Source: Thermodesulfobium acidiphilum (GTDB lineage: Bacteria; Thermodesulfobiota; Thermodesulfobiia; Thermodesulfobiales; Thermodesulfobiaceae). Taken from it: a stretch of DNA of 64,000 bases. Made by a program: the position numbers and the translations under genes. Below, one piece after another: positions 7,890-16,835 of this stretch. How positions within the stretch are numbered: the stretch's first letter is position 1; every line of letters begins with the position of its first letter. The stretch covers positions 1,189,001 to 1,253,000 of the forward strand of contig NZ_CP020921.1 in assembly GCF_003057965.1 (NCBI RefSeq). Direction: 5' to 3'. A model generated the notes under the pieces. It saw only the letters and a program-made list of their open reading frames with translations, made no database searches and was not told the DNA's origin.

Positions 7890-10496
7890 TCAACTCTTTT
7901 CAGATATAAATTTATTTATAAATTTTAGTTCATCCTCATACGTACTAATATTGCCAAAAAATTTTTCTTTCTTTAAATTTTTAAGTATCTCACCAATAAA
8001 AACTGGCTTAACATCGCTTCTATTCGAGAGTTCTTCTCCTGTAGTCAGAGGTTTGAAAACGTTTTTATTCTTTTCAAACCACAAAACATAATCATTTAAG
8101 GGTTTTTCCTCTAAAATCTTTAAAAAACAAATAATTTCAGATGGAATTCCCTCTAAAGTTTCAAAAAGATCAAAGTCTTTAAAGATGTTTTGGCTCCTTT
8201 TTCTCGAAAACTTAAACAAAAATTTCTTTAATTTCTCAACATATAAGATTTCTTTTTTTGTAAATTTCCACTTTCTTTTAAAAAATCTGTCCTCAGATTT
8301 AAGTATATTATATATTATTGGTAAGATACATAAAAACCACCATTCTTTCAAATTATTTCCAAAACCTTCAGATTTAAGGCAAGAAAAATATCCTTTGAGT
8401 TTATCCAGGCTAAAATTAAAAGATATCTTAGGATGAATTAGTTTAAAGACATTTAATTCTTTCATGCGCATTATAATTAATGCTGGACAAGATCCGTGTG
8501 AAAACATCAATTTCAATTCTTCCTTTAAAACATCAAAAGATATTACGTTAAAAAGTTTTAGTTCCATAGCATTCTTAATAAGCTCCTCATCTGCCTTATC
8601 AATCTTAAATCCAAGTTGAAATTCAAATCTAATAGCTCTTATAATCCTTGTAGGATCTTCTACATAACTCAAGGGGTGCAAAACTCTGATTCTTTTAATT
8701 TTTATATCCTCATACCCGCCAAAAAAATCGATCATTTTGCCATAAGAATCTTTATTCAAAGAAATTGCAAGAGTATTGATAGAAAAATCCCTTCTATACA
8801 TATCATTATGTAAATCTGAATACTCTATCAGTGGTTTTGCAGCAGGGCAACTATAAAATTCAGTTCTTGCAGAAGCAAAATCAAATTTTATTTCTTCATT
8901 CTTTATAGTTGCTGTTCTAAACTTTTCATAAGAAAAAAATTCACCATTAATATATTTATTAACCTCCTGGGCAAGCTTTATCGCATCTCCTTCTACTACT
9001 ATATCCATATCATTAGATTGTATGTTCAAAAGTAGATCTCTTACACACCCACCCACTAGAAATGATTTTAAGGAAAGTTTATCAGAAACGTTAGAAATAA
9101 TTTCTAAATAATCTTTGATCCTTTGATCCAATCTTACATTTAAATCCAAAATAACTCTTTTTGTTGAAAGTTCTTTAGTTTTTTTTACGTTTATACCATG
9201 CCAAACTCTTAAAATATCTGTTCTCGTTATTAGACCTACCAGTCTATTTTCCTCATTAATCACAGGAAGCCTGCCTATTTCCTTTTCAATCATTAGCTTT
9301 TGTGCTTCGTCGAGAGAGGCATTTTGATTTATCGTTATTACGTTCCTCGACATTATCTTTTGTACTTCCATTTGCCCTAATTTGTGTTGAGTAGCTTTAT
9401 CAATGTCCTTTCTTGAAAGAACACCAACTATTTCGTCATCTTTTAAAATTGGAACACCAGAATGGCCATACCTTAGTAAAATTTTTCTAGCCTCTTCTAC
9501 AGACGTTTCAGGAGCAAGTACCCTAACAGGAGAGGTCATAACATCCTTAACTCTTATCTTAGGCTTACATTCTTTCTGGATAGCGCTTCGAAGCTTATCT
9601 AGAAAATCAGAAAATTCTTCTTTCAATCTAAAAGTGGCAGCAGCAGCTTCATTATGTCCTCCGCCACCAAAATTTTCCAAGACTTTTCTGACGTTCAAAT
9701 AATCGCCCAATCCTCTTGCAATTATGTGTACTGTGTCTTTTACTTTAAGAACTGCAAATACGTTCTCACACTCTATTAAGTCCCTAAGTTTATGAACCAC
9801 CAAAGCTGCATCTTCCACCTCTGTATCTAATTCAGCATATGTTAAAACATACTCGACTCCATTATAAAAGTCCTTCGAACTATTATCCAAAAAGAACTCA
9901 AGTAATTGCCTCTGATAAGGATTCATCCCAGATTCCAAAAATCTAGATACTACCATTAAGTTTGCACCATTTTGTATTAAATCTGCAACTGCATTTGCAT
10001 CCCTATAAGTGGTAGAGGTATACAATAACCTTCCTGTATCCTCATAAACACCCAAAAGCATTAATGTAGCTTCTATTTCAGAGTATTTTATGCCTCTTCT
10101 TTTAATTTCTTCCCAAACCAAAGTTACTGACGAACCTACGCTGGTGTCTGGATACCTTACAATTTTAAAATTAGGTGGAAAATACCCAAGAGTGTGATGA
10201 TCAAAAATATATACTTCTAATTCCTTATTCTTTGGCAAAGATCCATAAAAGGATCCGATTCTCTGAGGGTTAGATGTGTCTGCAAAAACCAAAAAGTCTA
10301 TTTCCTCAAAAGCAATATCTTCATACTTAACAAAGGGAAATATGTATTCATATAGGTGTAAAAATGCTTCTACCTGAAATTCAACTCTTTCAGGCATTAC
10401 AACTTTTGCATTAAAGATTTTTTGTAACATAAAAGCTGAAGCAATTCCATCAAAATCAGAATTGTTATGAGTAAAAATAAGCCCTTTTTTCATCAT
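7890..10496 (-). CDS. DHH-CBS-nucleotidyltransferase fusion (CCA- or A-adding tRNA enzyme)
   Basis: 868 residues in three parts. The N-terminal DHH phosphoesterase has NNSDFDG at 11-17, DHH at 99-101 and a DHHA1 GGGGH at 277-281. Two CBS domains follow at about 316-368 and 377-430, likely sensing adenine nucleotides. The C-terminal class II polymerase-beta-type domain has GGCVRDLLL at 482-490, DMD at 496-498 and YRRDFSINTLAI. Such fusions act on tRNA 3' ends; in some lineages CCA addition is split between a CC-adding and an A-adding enzyme, and sequence alone does not say which this is. It overlaps pdp by four bases. Confidence 0.88.
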   Translation of the reverse strand: MMKKGLIFTHNNSDFDGIASAFMLQKIFNAKVVMPERVEFQVEAFLHLYEYIFPFVKYEDIAFEEIDFLVFADTSNPQRIGSFYGSLPKNKELEVYIFDHHTLGYFPPNFKIVRYPDTSVGSSVTLVWEEIKRRGIKYSEIEATLMLLGVYEDTGRLLYTSTTYRDANAVADLIQNGANLMVVSRFLESGMNPYQRQLLEFFLDNSSKDFYNGVEYVLTYAELDTEVEDAALVVHKLRDLIECENVFAVLKVKDTVHIIARGLGDYLNVRKVLENFGGGGHNEAAAATFRLKEEFSDFLDKLRSAIQKECKPKIRVKDVMTSPVRVLAPETSVEEARKILLRYGHSGVPILKDDEIVGVLSRKDIDKATQHKLGQMEVQKIMSRNVITINQNASLDEAQKLMIEKEIGRLPVINEENRLVGLITRTDILRVWHGINVKKTKELSTKRVILDLNVRLDQRIKDYLEIISNVSDKLSLKSFLVGGCVRDLLLNIQSNDMDIVVEGDAIKLAQEVNKYINGEFFSYEKFRTATIKNEEIKFDFASARTEFYSCPAAKPLIEYSDLHNDMYRRDFSINTLAISLNKDSYGKMIDFFGGYEDIKIKRIRVLHPLSYVEDPTRIIRAIRFEFQLGFKIDKADEELIKNAMELKLFNVISFDVLKEELKLMFSHGSCPALIIMRMKELNVFKLIHPKISFNFSLDKLKGYFSCLKSEGFGNNLKEWWFLCILPIIYNILKSEDRFFKRKWKFTKKEILYVEKLKKFLFKFSRKRSQNIFKDFDLFETLEGIPSEIICFLKILEEKPLNDYVLWFEKNKNVFKPLTTGEELSNRSDVKPVFIGEILKNLKKEKFFGNISTYEDELKFINKFISEKS

Positions 10497-11770
10497 AAAA
10501 TCTTTGAGTCCAAAATTAATTCTCTCTTCTTACAAATGGATTCCTTTATATCTATACAACTCGCCAAGTCAATGTTCTCTAATTTATTAATATCTCTTGC
10601 ATAAATATTAGCAAGAACATCTCCTTTCTCAACTTTATCACCTATCAAAATATTAAAAACAATCCCTCCATCAACTCTGTCTGACAAATAATGTCCTATC
10701 CAACCAATTCTCCTCACGTCCATGCCTTGAATATAACCAGATTCAGATGACAGAATCTCAACCTTATTAAGGCCATTTAGTAAATAATCAGGATTTTCAA
10801 CATATTTAGGATCGCCACCCTGATTTTTTATCCACTCTATAGCTTTTTGAACTGTTCTACCTTCTTCAAAAATTTTATTATATATCTTATTAATTTCTTT
10901 CTCTGGCGCTATACCAAAGTAAGCCTTATATGAATTAGAGAATATATTAAATATTAATTTGTCAAGAGAATAGGGCTCTCTAGTGTGCAAAAAGCTCAAA
11001 GCCTCCCAAAGTTCAAGTCTATTTCCCACGCATTTACCTAGCGGTTGATTCATATCTGAAACAATGTATGATACTTTTTTATTAAATTTTTTCATTACAT
11101 TACAAATATTTTTTGCAAATTCTAGAGATGCCGTATAACTGGAAAATAATGAACCCGAACCTGATTTAATATCAAAAATTATAAAATTAGAGCCTACAGC
11201 TAATTTTTTACTGGCTATACTACTTAGAATTAATTGACTTGACTCGACTGTGCCAGTATGATTTCTAATTTTATAGAAAGTACCTTCTACTGGAGCTATT
11301 TCTTCAGTTTGAGAAATTAGTCCTATTCCAATTCGTTCAACTTGCTTAACAAAATCTGAAATTGACAATTTTGTATTGTAACCTGGAATAAGCTCTATTT
11401 TTTCTATCGTGCCACCAGTATAACTAAGTCTTCTGCCAGCCATTTTAGGAACAAGAAAACCATAAGCGCTCAGAACCGGCAATAGAGCAATAGTAGTTTT
11501 GTCTCCAACACCACCAGTACTGTGTTTGTCAACACTCATAGCTTTGCCCCACGATAGAACATTTCCAGAATTTGCAAGTGCCTGAGTTAAGTGTAAAGTT
11601 TCCTCATTATCTAGACCATTTATAAAGCAGGCCATAAGAAAAGCAGCGATTTGAGAGTCATCAACTATACCTTCTTTTACTGATTTTACAAAAAAAATAA
11701 TATCTTCCCTAGACAGAATTTCTTTATCCCTTTTTCTTGACAATACGTTTAAAATATTATTGATTTGCAT
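10493..11770 (-). CDS. pdp: Pyrimidine-nucleoside / thymidine phosphorylase
   Basis: Cleaves thymidine, deoxyuridine or uridine with phosphate for salvage. The 425-residue product carries the phosphate-binding signature KHSTGGVGDK at 82-91 and the later YKIRNHTGTVESSQ and SSIASKKLAVGS stretches that supply the base-contacting Arg, Ser and Lys. Oddly, the usual GRGLGHTGGT reads GRRLSYTGGT at 112-121. Length is normal. It overlaps its upstream neighbour by 14 bases and the downstream gene by four, so it is embedded in the operon. Confidence 0.92.
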   Translation of the reverse strand: MQINNILNVLSRKRDKEILSREDIIFFVKSVKEGIVDDSQIAAFLMACFINGLDNEETLHLTQALANSGNVLSWGKAMSVDKHSTGGVGDKTTIALLPVLSAYGFLVPKMAGRRLSYTGGTIEKIELIPGYNTKLSISDFVKQVERIGIGLISQTEEIAPVEGTFYKIRNHTGTVESSQLILSSIASKKLAVGSNFIIFDIKSGSGSLFSSYTASLEFAKNICNVMKKFNKKVSYIVSDMNQPLGKCVGNRLELWEALSFLHTREPYSLDKLIFNIFSNSYKAYFGIAPEKEINKIYNKIFEEGRTVQKAIEWIKNQGGDPKYVENPDYLLNGLNKVEILSSESGYIQGMDVRRIGWIGHYLSDRVDGGIVFNILIGDKVEKGDVLANIYARDINKLENIDLASCIDIKESICKKRELILDSKIL

Positions 11771-12734
11771 TTATGCTTTTACTACCTGGCAAAAAACCCC
11801 AGATATGAGAATCGTTTTTTAAGCTCGCATAAAAAAGAGTATTTTTTTGAATTTCAACATCCCTTCCAGGGACAAAAAATCCAGTAATCAAACCTACAGG
11901 CCCAAGTATGATAAGTCCCGCAGTAGATACTCCTACGGTTAAAGGTAAACTTTTATTTTTTTCTATTGCTTCCTTAGAAATAATTAAAGGTCGATTTATC
12001 CCATCTGCACAAGTAACAAATCTAAACTCAATCTGAAGTTTACCATCTCTACCAAGGTAGTGCTTTGCTCTTTCAGCTTCTACAACCCTTAATTCTCCAT
12101 AGGAACCCTTTGGTATAATTATGGCACCTTTCTCAGTGACGTCTTCGTCTACAGCTAAAGGCACTATATCGCCTGCCACGCTGTCTTTACTGCTTATAGT
12201 CTTTAAAATTCTGAATCTTATAAGTTTACCTGCATCTACAGAAACGTTAACTTGATTTACCTTGCCACCTAATAAAGTATCATTTAGTCTCTTTAATCTG
12301 TCCATCAAGCTGTAAGAATCATAAGAAGTGCCATAAATTTTCTTTTCCAGGTTAGATATTCTATCCAGAATAGGTCCAAAACTCACTTCTTTTGAATAAG
12401 AGTATTCAAGAGCATTCATATCAAGAGCTATACCAGCTCTTTGATCTGTAGACTCAAAAACAGCATCATAAATTCTATTTAATCTACTCTCTAAGGAATC
12501 CGAATAATCCCTTTGCCCCCAAATTGTATATTCCAAATTAGAAAGCCTATCTGTAAGAGAACCACTAGAAATAGAACCATATAAAGCTACTTCTATCTGA
12601 GTCACCTTATCTGGCATATTTGTATTCTGTGCAAAGGCAAAATTTACGTTAAAAATAAGTAAAATAAATGAAAATAGACTAAGATAACAAACTTTTTTTA
12701 AGTATTTCTCGAATGTGAGTATGCTTAACTCCAC
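11757..12734 (-). CDS. Exported protein with four DRLxxLE-type repeats and a beta-rich C-terminal domain
   Basis: 325 residues, not assignable to a named family. A signal peptide (about 12-36, ending AFAQ) is followed by short helical repeats at 60-73, 80-93, 121-135 and 142-156, each resembling SLxDRLxxLExxIxG; similar repeats occur in cyanobacterial exported proteins. Residues 170-325 look beta-rich, with DVTEKGAIIIPKGSYGE and GPVGLITGFFVPGRDVEI, like periplasmic or surface domains that harden an assembly. The GTG start at 12734 overlaps codY by 56 bases, and no later start keeps the signal peptide. Probably anchored in or near the outer membrane. Confidence 0.7.
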   Translation of the reverse strand: MELSILTFEKYLKKVCYLSLFSFILLIFNVNFAFAQNTNMPDKVTQIEVALYGSISSGSLTDRLSNLEYTIWGQRDYSDSLESRLNRIYDAVFESTDQRAGIALDMNALEYSYSKEVSFGPILDRISNLEKKIYGTSYDSYSLMDRLKRLNDTLLGGKVNQVNVSVDAGKLIRFRILKTISSKDSVAGDIVPLAVDEDVTEKGAIIIPKGSYGELRVVEAERAKHYLGRDGKLQIEFRFVTCADGINRPLIISKEAIEKNKSLPLTVGVSTAGLIILGPVGLITGFFVPGRDVEIQKNTLFYASLKNDSHIWGFLPGSKSINANQ

Positions 12735-13509
12735 TGTTCAACTCCTCTCTAAGATAATTATTTACTACCTTTATATAAGTTCCTCGCATTCCAAGCGAAT
12801 GAACGTCTATAACTCCAGCACTCTCAATTTTCTTAAGAGCATTTACTATAACCGATCTCGTAATGCCTGAATTTTTTGCAATCTTGCTTGTAACCAAAAC
12901 ACCTTCATTTTGATCCTTTAATTCAGACATAACCGATTCCACAGCTTCCCTCTCAGATAATGAAAGTGAAGCAAGTGCTACTTGAACCGTAGTCTTTTTT
13001 CTAACTTCTTCTTCCCTTTCTTTGCTTGAAAGTCTTATTTTTTCCATACCAATTACTGCAGAGGCATGTTCAAGAATAATTATATCTTCCGTAGAAAATT
13101 CTTTTGCAAATCTGGAAGCAAGTAAAGTTCCCAATCTTTCAGTATGAGATACAACAGGTATCCACGTATAAAATTTATTACAATATATACATGAAACTCC
13201 ATTAAGAAAGATGCAGTCACTTCCCTTTTGTATTTGATTAATAACAGGTTCAGAAGAAAGGAGCATTTTTGAGTTCAGGTATTCAGGCATCCTATTAGCT
13301 TTAATAATAAGTTCATCTCTTGCCTGACATTCAAAGCCCGGCAAAATTGCATATCCAGATAAGCTTCCATTTTTACTAATTATGTAAATTGAACTTTCAA
13401 GCATTTCTGATAAAAAAGCTGCAATAGTAAAAAAATCAATAGATGTAGAGGTATTTAAAAAATATCCAAATTTTCTAATTTTAAATAAAAGTTCTTCCAG
13501 GACATTCAC
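12679..13509 (-). CDS. codY: Global transcriptional regulator CodY
   Basis: CodY senses branched-chain amino acids and GTP and represses nutrient-acquisition genes in low-GC Gram-positives. The 276-residue protein has an N-terminal GAF-like domain (about 1-155) and a C-terminal winged helix (about 200-250) with ITRSVIVNALKKIESAGVI and SLGMRGTYIKVVN, which closely fits the CodY DNA-binding signature. The C-terminus extends some 26 residues past it. GTG start at 13509 behind a G-rich run. A palindrome just upstream may be an autoregulatory site. Confidence 0.93.
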   Translation of the reverse strand: MNVLEELLFKIRKFGYFLNTSTSIDFFTIAAFLSEMLESSIYIISKNGSLSGYAILPGFECQARDELIIKANRMPEYLNSKMLLSSEPVINQIQKGSDCIFLNGVSCIYCNKFYTWIPVVSHTERLGTLLASRFAKEFSTEDIIILEHASAVIGMEKIRLSSKEREEEVRKKTTVQVALASLSLSEREAVESVMSELKDQNEGVLVTSKIAKNSGITRSVIVNALKKIESAGVIDVHSLGMRGTYIKVVNNYLREELNSGVKHTHIREILKKSLLS

Positions 13510-13550
13510 CCCCTTTTTTTATTTTTCAAACTATTCTTAACATTTTAGAT

Positions 13551-13567
13551 AAATTGTATAACAATTT
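13551..13567. promoter_or_regulatory. Palindrome upstream of codY, possible operator
   Basis: AAATTGTATAACAATTT is a perfect six-base inverted repeat with a five-base centre, 42-58 bases upstream of the codY GTG, in a 66-base gap with surE. The A/T-rich repeat ATCTAAAAT flanks it in direct orientation on the codY coding strand. It is not a clear match to the Gram-positive CodY box, so autoregulation is only a guess. Confidence 0.35.
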
Positions 13568-13575
13568 TAGATATT

Positions 13576-14331
13576 TTAAAAGATATTCATTTTTTTTATT
13601 CTTTCCAATAAAGTTAAATTAGTAAGATCCCAATGAAGTGGCGTAATAGATATATAATTTTTTTTAATTGCACCTATATCAGAATCAAAATCTGAAATAG
13701 TTTCATCTGGAACTCCATAAAGCCAATAGTACTTTTCCCCCTTTGGATCTACCCTCGTTTCAATCAAATTTTTATAGTTTCTTAATTGTAAAGAGACAAG
13801 CTTAAAACCTTTTATCTCATTTTCTAAACAATCAGGAATGTTGACATTAAAGATAACCCCAGGTTCAAGAATCTTTTCTACTATATTTATAAATTTTAAG
13901 ATTAAATTTGAAGATTTGATATAATCTTTTTTTCTCTCAAAACTTACATGTGAAACTGCTATAGACGGAATACCTAAAAAAGCTCCTTCCATAGCAGCAG
14001 CAACTGTCCCAGAATAAAGAACATCAGTTCCTAAATTTGCACCTCTATTAATTCCAGAAATTAATAAATCCGGTTTTCTTGGCAAAAGAGCATATATAGC
14101 AAGTTTTACACAATCGCTGGGAGTTCCATTTGTTTCCCAGGCTCCCTTTGCTCCATTAATTTCAACTTCTTTCGCCCTAAGAGGCTTATGCAGTGTAAGC
14201 GAGTGACTGGCCGCAGATCTTTCTCTTTCTGGAGCTACCACATAAATTTCATGCTCTTGGGACAAAATTTTTGAAAGATCTCTTATTCCATATGAACGGA
14301 TTCCATCATCATTTGTAAGCAATATCACCAT
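13576..14331 (-). CDS. surE: 5'-nucleotidase SurE
   Basis: Metal-dependent nucleoside 5'-monophosphate phosphatase. I place the start at ATG 14329-14331, giving MVILLTNDDGI, the conserved SurE N-terminus with its metal-binding DD; an in-frame start 25 codons upstream would add residues without family support. Other motifs are NGTPSDCVKLA and SGINRGANLGTDVLYSGT. The resulting 251 residues are typical. The start overlaps the end of era by seven bases, and a 66-base gap with a palindrome separates its stop from codY. Confidence 0.94.
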   Translation of the reverse strand: MVILLTNDDGIRSYGIRDLSKILSQEHEIYVVAPERERSAASHSLTLHKPLRAKEVEINGAKGAWETNGTPSDCVKLAIYALLPRKPDLLISGINRGANLGTDVLYSGTVAAAMEGAFLGIPSIAVSHVSFERKKDYIKSSNLILKFINIVEKILEPGVIFNVNIPDCLENEIKGFKLVSLQLRNYKNLIETRVDPKGEKYYWLYGVPDETISDFDSDIGAIKKNYISITPLHWDLTNLTLLERIKKMNIF

Positions 14332-15188
14332 AAACCAAACCTTCTTAATAAAGAGTCTTTGTTTCGCCAATTTTTTTCTACGCTCACAAAAAGCTTCAAC
14401 ACACACTTTTTACCAAAAAATTTTTCAATTTCCAATCTAGATTCTATCCCAATATTCTTAATCATAGAACCCTTGTGTCCAATTAAAATTGGCTTGTGAG
14501 ATTCCTTTTCTACGATAATATTAGCCTCAATAAAAATTAAATTCTGTTTTTCATTAATTTTTTCAATTAAGACGTAAACGCCATGAGGAACTTCCTGTCT
14601 TACCAGATTTAACACCTTTTCTCTAATTATCTCAGATATAAGCATTTCTTTTGACATATCAGTTTTCATACTTTCTGGATACCACATAGGACCATCATTT
14701 AAGTTGTTAATAATAGTTTTTTTTAATTCCTTTATACCAAAAAAGTTTTTAGTAGAAGTATAAATAACCTGGTCGTAAAAACTTGTAATTGACTTATCCA
14801 AATTTAAATTTGAAGTGTCAACCAGATCTATCTTGTTTACAACCAAATATCGCGGTTTTTTATTAGAAATCTTGTTTTGAATTTCAACGTCAAGTTTGTC
14901 AAAAACTGTTACTGGATTAATCACATGTACAATTATTTCAAAAGAGTCAAGTGAATCAAAAATTTTTTTGTTCAATCTAATATGAAGCAAATTTCTCGCA
15001 TCGTGTACACCTGGAGAATCTACATAAATTATTTGGTATTCTTTAGTACTTTCTATAAAAGAAGTTCTAAATCTTGTAGTCTGTGGTTTATCCGAAACAA
15101 TACCAATTTTTTCACCCATTAAACAATTTATTAAAGATGTTTTTCCTACATTTGTTTTGCCAACAAAGATTGCAAATCCACTTTTCAT
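14325..15188 (-). CDS. era: GTPase Era
   Basis: Ribosome-associated GTPase needed for 30S maturation. G1 is GKTNVGKTS at 10-18, G2 contains TTR at 37-39, G3 is DSPG at 57-60 and G4 is NKID at 118-121. A KH domain near the C-terminus contains IGHKGSMIKNIG and binds 16S rRNA. Length (287) is normal. It lies directly after the UPF0210 gene and overlaps surE by seven bases. Confidence 0.96.
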   Translation of the reverse strand: MKSGFAIFVGKTNVGKTSLINCLMGEKIGIVSDKPQTTRFRTSFIESTKEYQIIYVDSPGVHDARNLLHIRLNKKIFDSLDSFEIIVHVINPVTVFDKLDVEIQNKISNKKPRYLVVNKIDLVDTSNLNLDKSITSFYDQVIYTSTKNFFGIKELKKTIINNLNDGPMWYPESMKTDMSKEMLISEIIREKVLNLVRQEVPHGVYVLIEKINEKQNLIFIEANIIVEKESHKPILIGHKGSMIKNIGIESRLEIEKFFGKKCVLKLFVSVEKNWRNKDSLLRRFGLW

Positions 15189-16553
15189 CTAATTTCTCAA
15201 AGATGTAATTGGAGCTGGTACTATACCGCCGCGTTCGATAAGTTTTGATTTTTTAGCATTTTTTACTGGTAAAATTGGAGTATATCCCAATAAACCTCCA
15301 AAATAAGCTATATCATTTTCTTTTTTACCCGGAACAGGAATAATTCTCACTCCAGTAGTCTTATTAGTGAAAACTCCTATAGAAAGCTCATCTAGAATTA
15401 TAGAAGATATCGTATCCACGCTAGTTGTCCCTGGAACAGCAATCATATCAAGACCCACAGAACACACAGCAGTCATAGCTTCTAATTTTTCTATACACAA
15501 AGAACCTTTTTTGACAGCGTCTATCATTCCCAAATCTTCACTTACTGGTATAAATGCTCCACTTAAGCCACCCACTCTAGAAGATGCCATAGCACCTCCC
15601 TTTTTGATAGCATCAGTTAATATAGCAAGAGCACCCGTAGTGCCCGGAAATCCTACAATAGGCACTCCCATAGCTTCCAAAACCTTTGCAACGCTATCAT
15701 TTTCTCTGGGAGTAGGAGCAAGAGATAGATCAACAGATCCAAAGCCGATGTTCAAAATCTTAGCAGTCTTTCTTCCTACCAATTCTCCCAATCTTGTTAT
15801 CTTAAAAGATGCCCTTTTAATATGTTCTGCTAATTCCAAAAGATCAGAATTCTCATTTCTCTTCACAACGGTTTCAATCACACCCGGACCTGAAATCCCA
15901 ACATTAATGGAGTGATCAACTTCTCCTATACCATGAAAAGCCCCCGCCATAAATGGGTTATCGTTTACTGCATTTGCGAAAACTACAAATTTAGTACAAC
16001 CAACACCATCTTTTTCGCTTGTAGCTAACGAAGTCTTTTTAAGCATAAGAGAAATTTCTTTAATAGATGACACATTAATACCATACTTACTGTTTCCAGC
16101 CTCACATGAAGCACAAATTCTTTCAGTAGATGACAAGATCTCTGGAAGAGCTGATAAAAGAGCCTTATCTTGAGGAGACATACCCTTAGTTATAAAAGCT
16201 GAAAAGCCACCTAAAAAATCAATGCCTATCTCTTTAAGAATTTTTTCTATCTCTTTTGCAAATTCAACGTAATATTCAGGTTCAATCCTTGGAAAAGCAA
16301 CTGTAATTGGAGTAATACTAATTCTTTTATTTACAATACTTACTCCTAGTTCTTCCTCTACTTCCTTTGCTGCAGAAATAAATTTTTTGCCTAAATCAGA
16401 CAAAAAGCTACAAATTTGACTAGTAGATTTTAAATTTAACTCTGGATTTAGTAAACTTATTCCCAAAGTCAACGTTCTAATGTCTAACATTTGATCGTAT
16501 AACATCTCCGAAGTTTCTAGAATTTCATCTATACTTAAATTTGAATTAAGCAT
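15189..16553 (-). CDS. UPF0210 / DUF711 (PFL-like) family protein
   Basis: 454 residues of a conserved family (UPF0210) with no firmly established activity; structures of relatives resemble pyruvate formate-lyase, hence the name. Recognisable stretches include GVGCTKFVVFANAVNDNPFMAGAFHG, trimmed here to GVGCTKFVVFANAV, then VDHSINVGISGPGVIE and SLAPTPRENDSVA. It is followed upstream by an ACT-domain gene three bases away, the usual pairing for this family, in which the small protein is thought to be regulatory. Confidence 0.85.
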   Translation of the reverse strand: MLNSNLSIDEILETSEMLYDQMLDIRTLTLGISLLNPELNLKSTSQICSFLSDLGKKFISAAKEVEEELGVSIVNKRISITPITVAFPRIEPEYYVEFAKEIEKILKEIGIDFLGGFSAFITKGMSPQDKALLSALPEILSSTERICASCEAGNSKYGINVSSIKEISLMLKKTSLATSEKDGVGCTKFVVFANAVNDNPFMAGAFHGIGEVDHSINVGISGPGVIETVVKRNENSDLLELAEHIKRASFKITRLGELVGRKTAKILNIGFGSVDLSLAPTPRENDSVAKVLEAMGVPIVGFPGTTGALAILTDAIKKGGAMASSRVGGLSGAFIPVSEDLGMIDAVKKGSLCIEKLEAMTAVCSVGLDMIAVPGTTSVDTISSIILDELSIGVFTNKTTGVRIIPVPGKKENDIAYFGGLLGYTPILPVKNAKKSKLIERGGIVPAPITSLRN

Positions 16554-16556
16554 TAT

Positions 16557-16835
16557 CTATATCCTGTGCATGGAATAAAATAAGTCTTCATGATGAAGAT
16601 CAATTCTTACATTGATTTGCCCTGAAACGCTTTCAAGCTCTTTTCTCAAATCTGAAATAGATATTTCGGATTTTGACATATCTACCAACATTGTCATAGT
16701 AAAAATCTTGCTATCAAGAACCTTCTGGGTTATATCTTCAATATTTATGTTATTTTCAAATAAAACTTTCGCAATATTATAAACAATGCCAACTTTATCT
16801 TCGCCAAGAACCAATATTACTACCCTTTTTTTCAT
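16557..16835 (-). CDS. ACT-domain protein (UPF0237)
   Basis: A 92-residue single ACT domain, VVILVLGEDKVGIVYNIAKVL followed by NINIEDITQKVLDSKIFTMT, typical of UPF0237 proteins paired with UPF0210. ACT domains bind amino acids or other small ligands; this one is probably a sensor for the adjacent UPF0210 protein, by context only. Its ATG overlaps the speE stop by one base (TAATG). Confidence 0.85.
   Translation of the reverse strand: MKKRVVILVLGEDKVGIVYNIAKVLFENNINIEDITQKVLDSKIFTMTMLVDMSKSEISISDLRKELESVSGQINVRIDLHHEDLFYSMHRI

Noticed and set aside
15367-15915. 182-codon plus-strand frame inside the UPF0210 gene
   Set aside because: Antisense shadow of a well-supported conserved gene.
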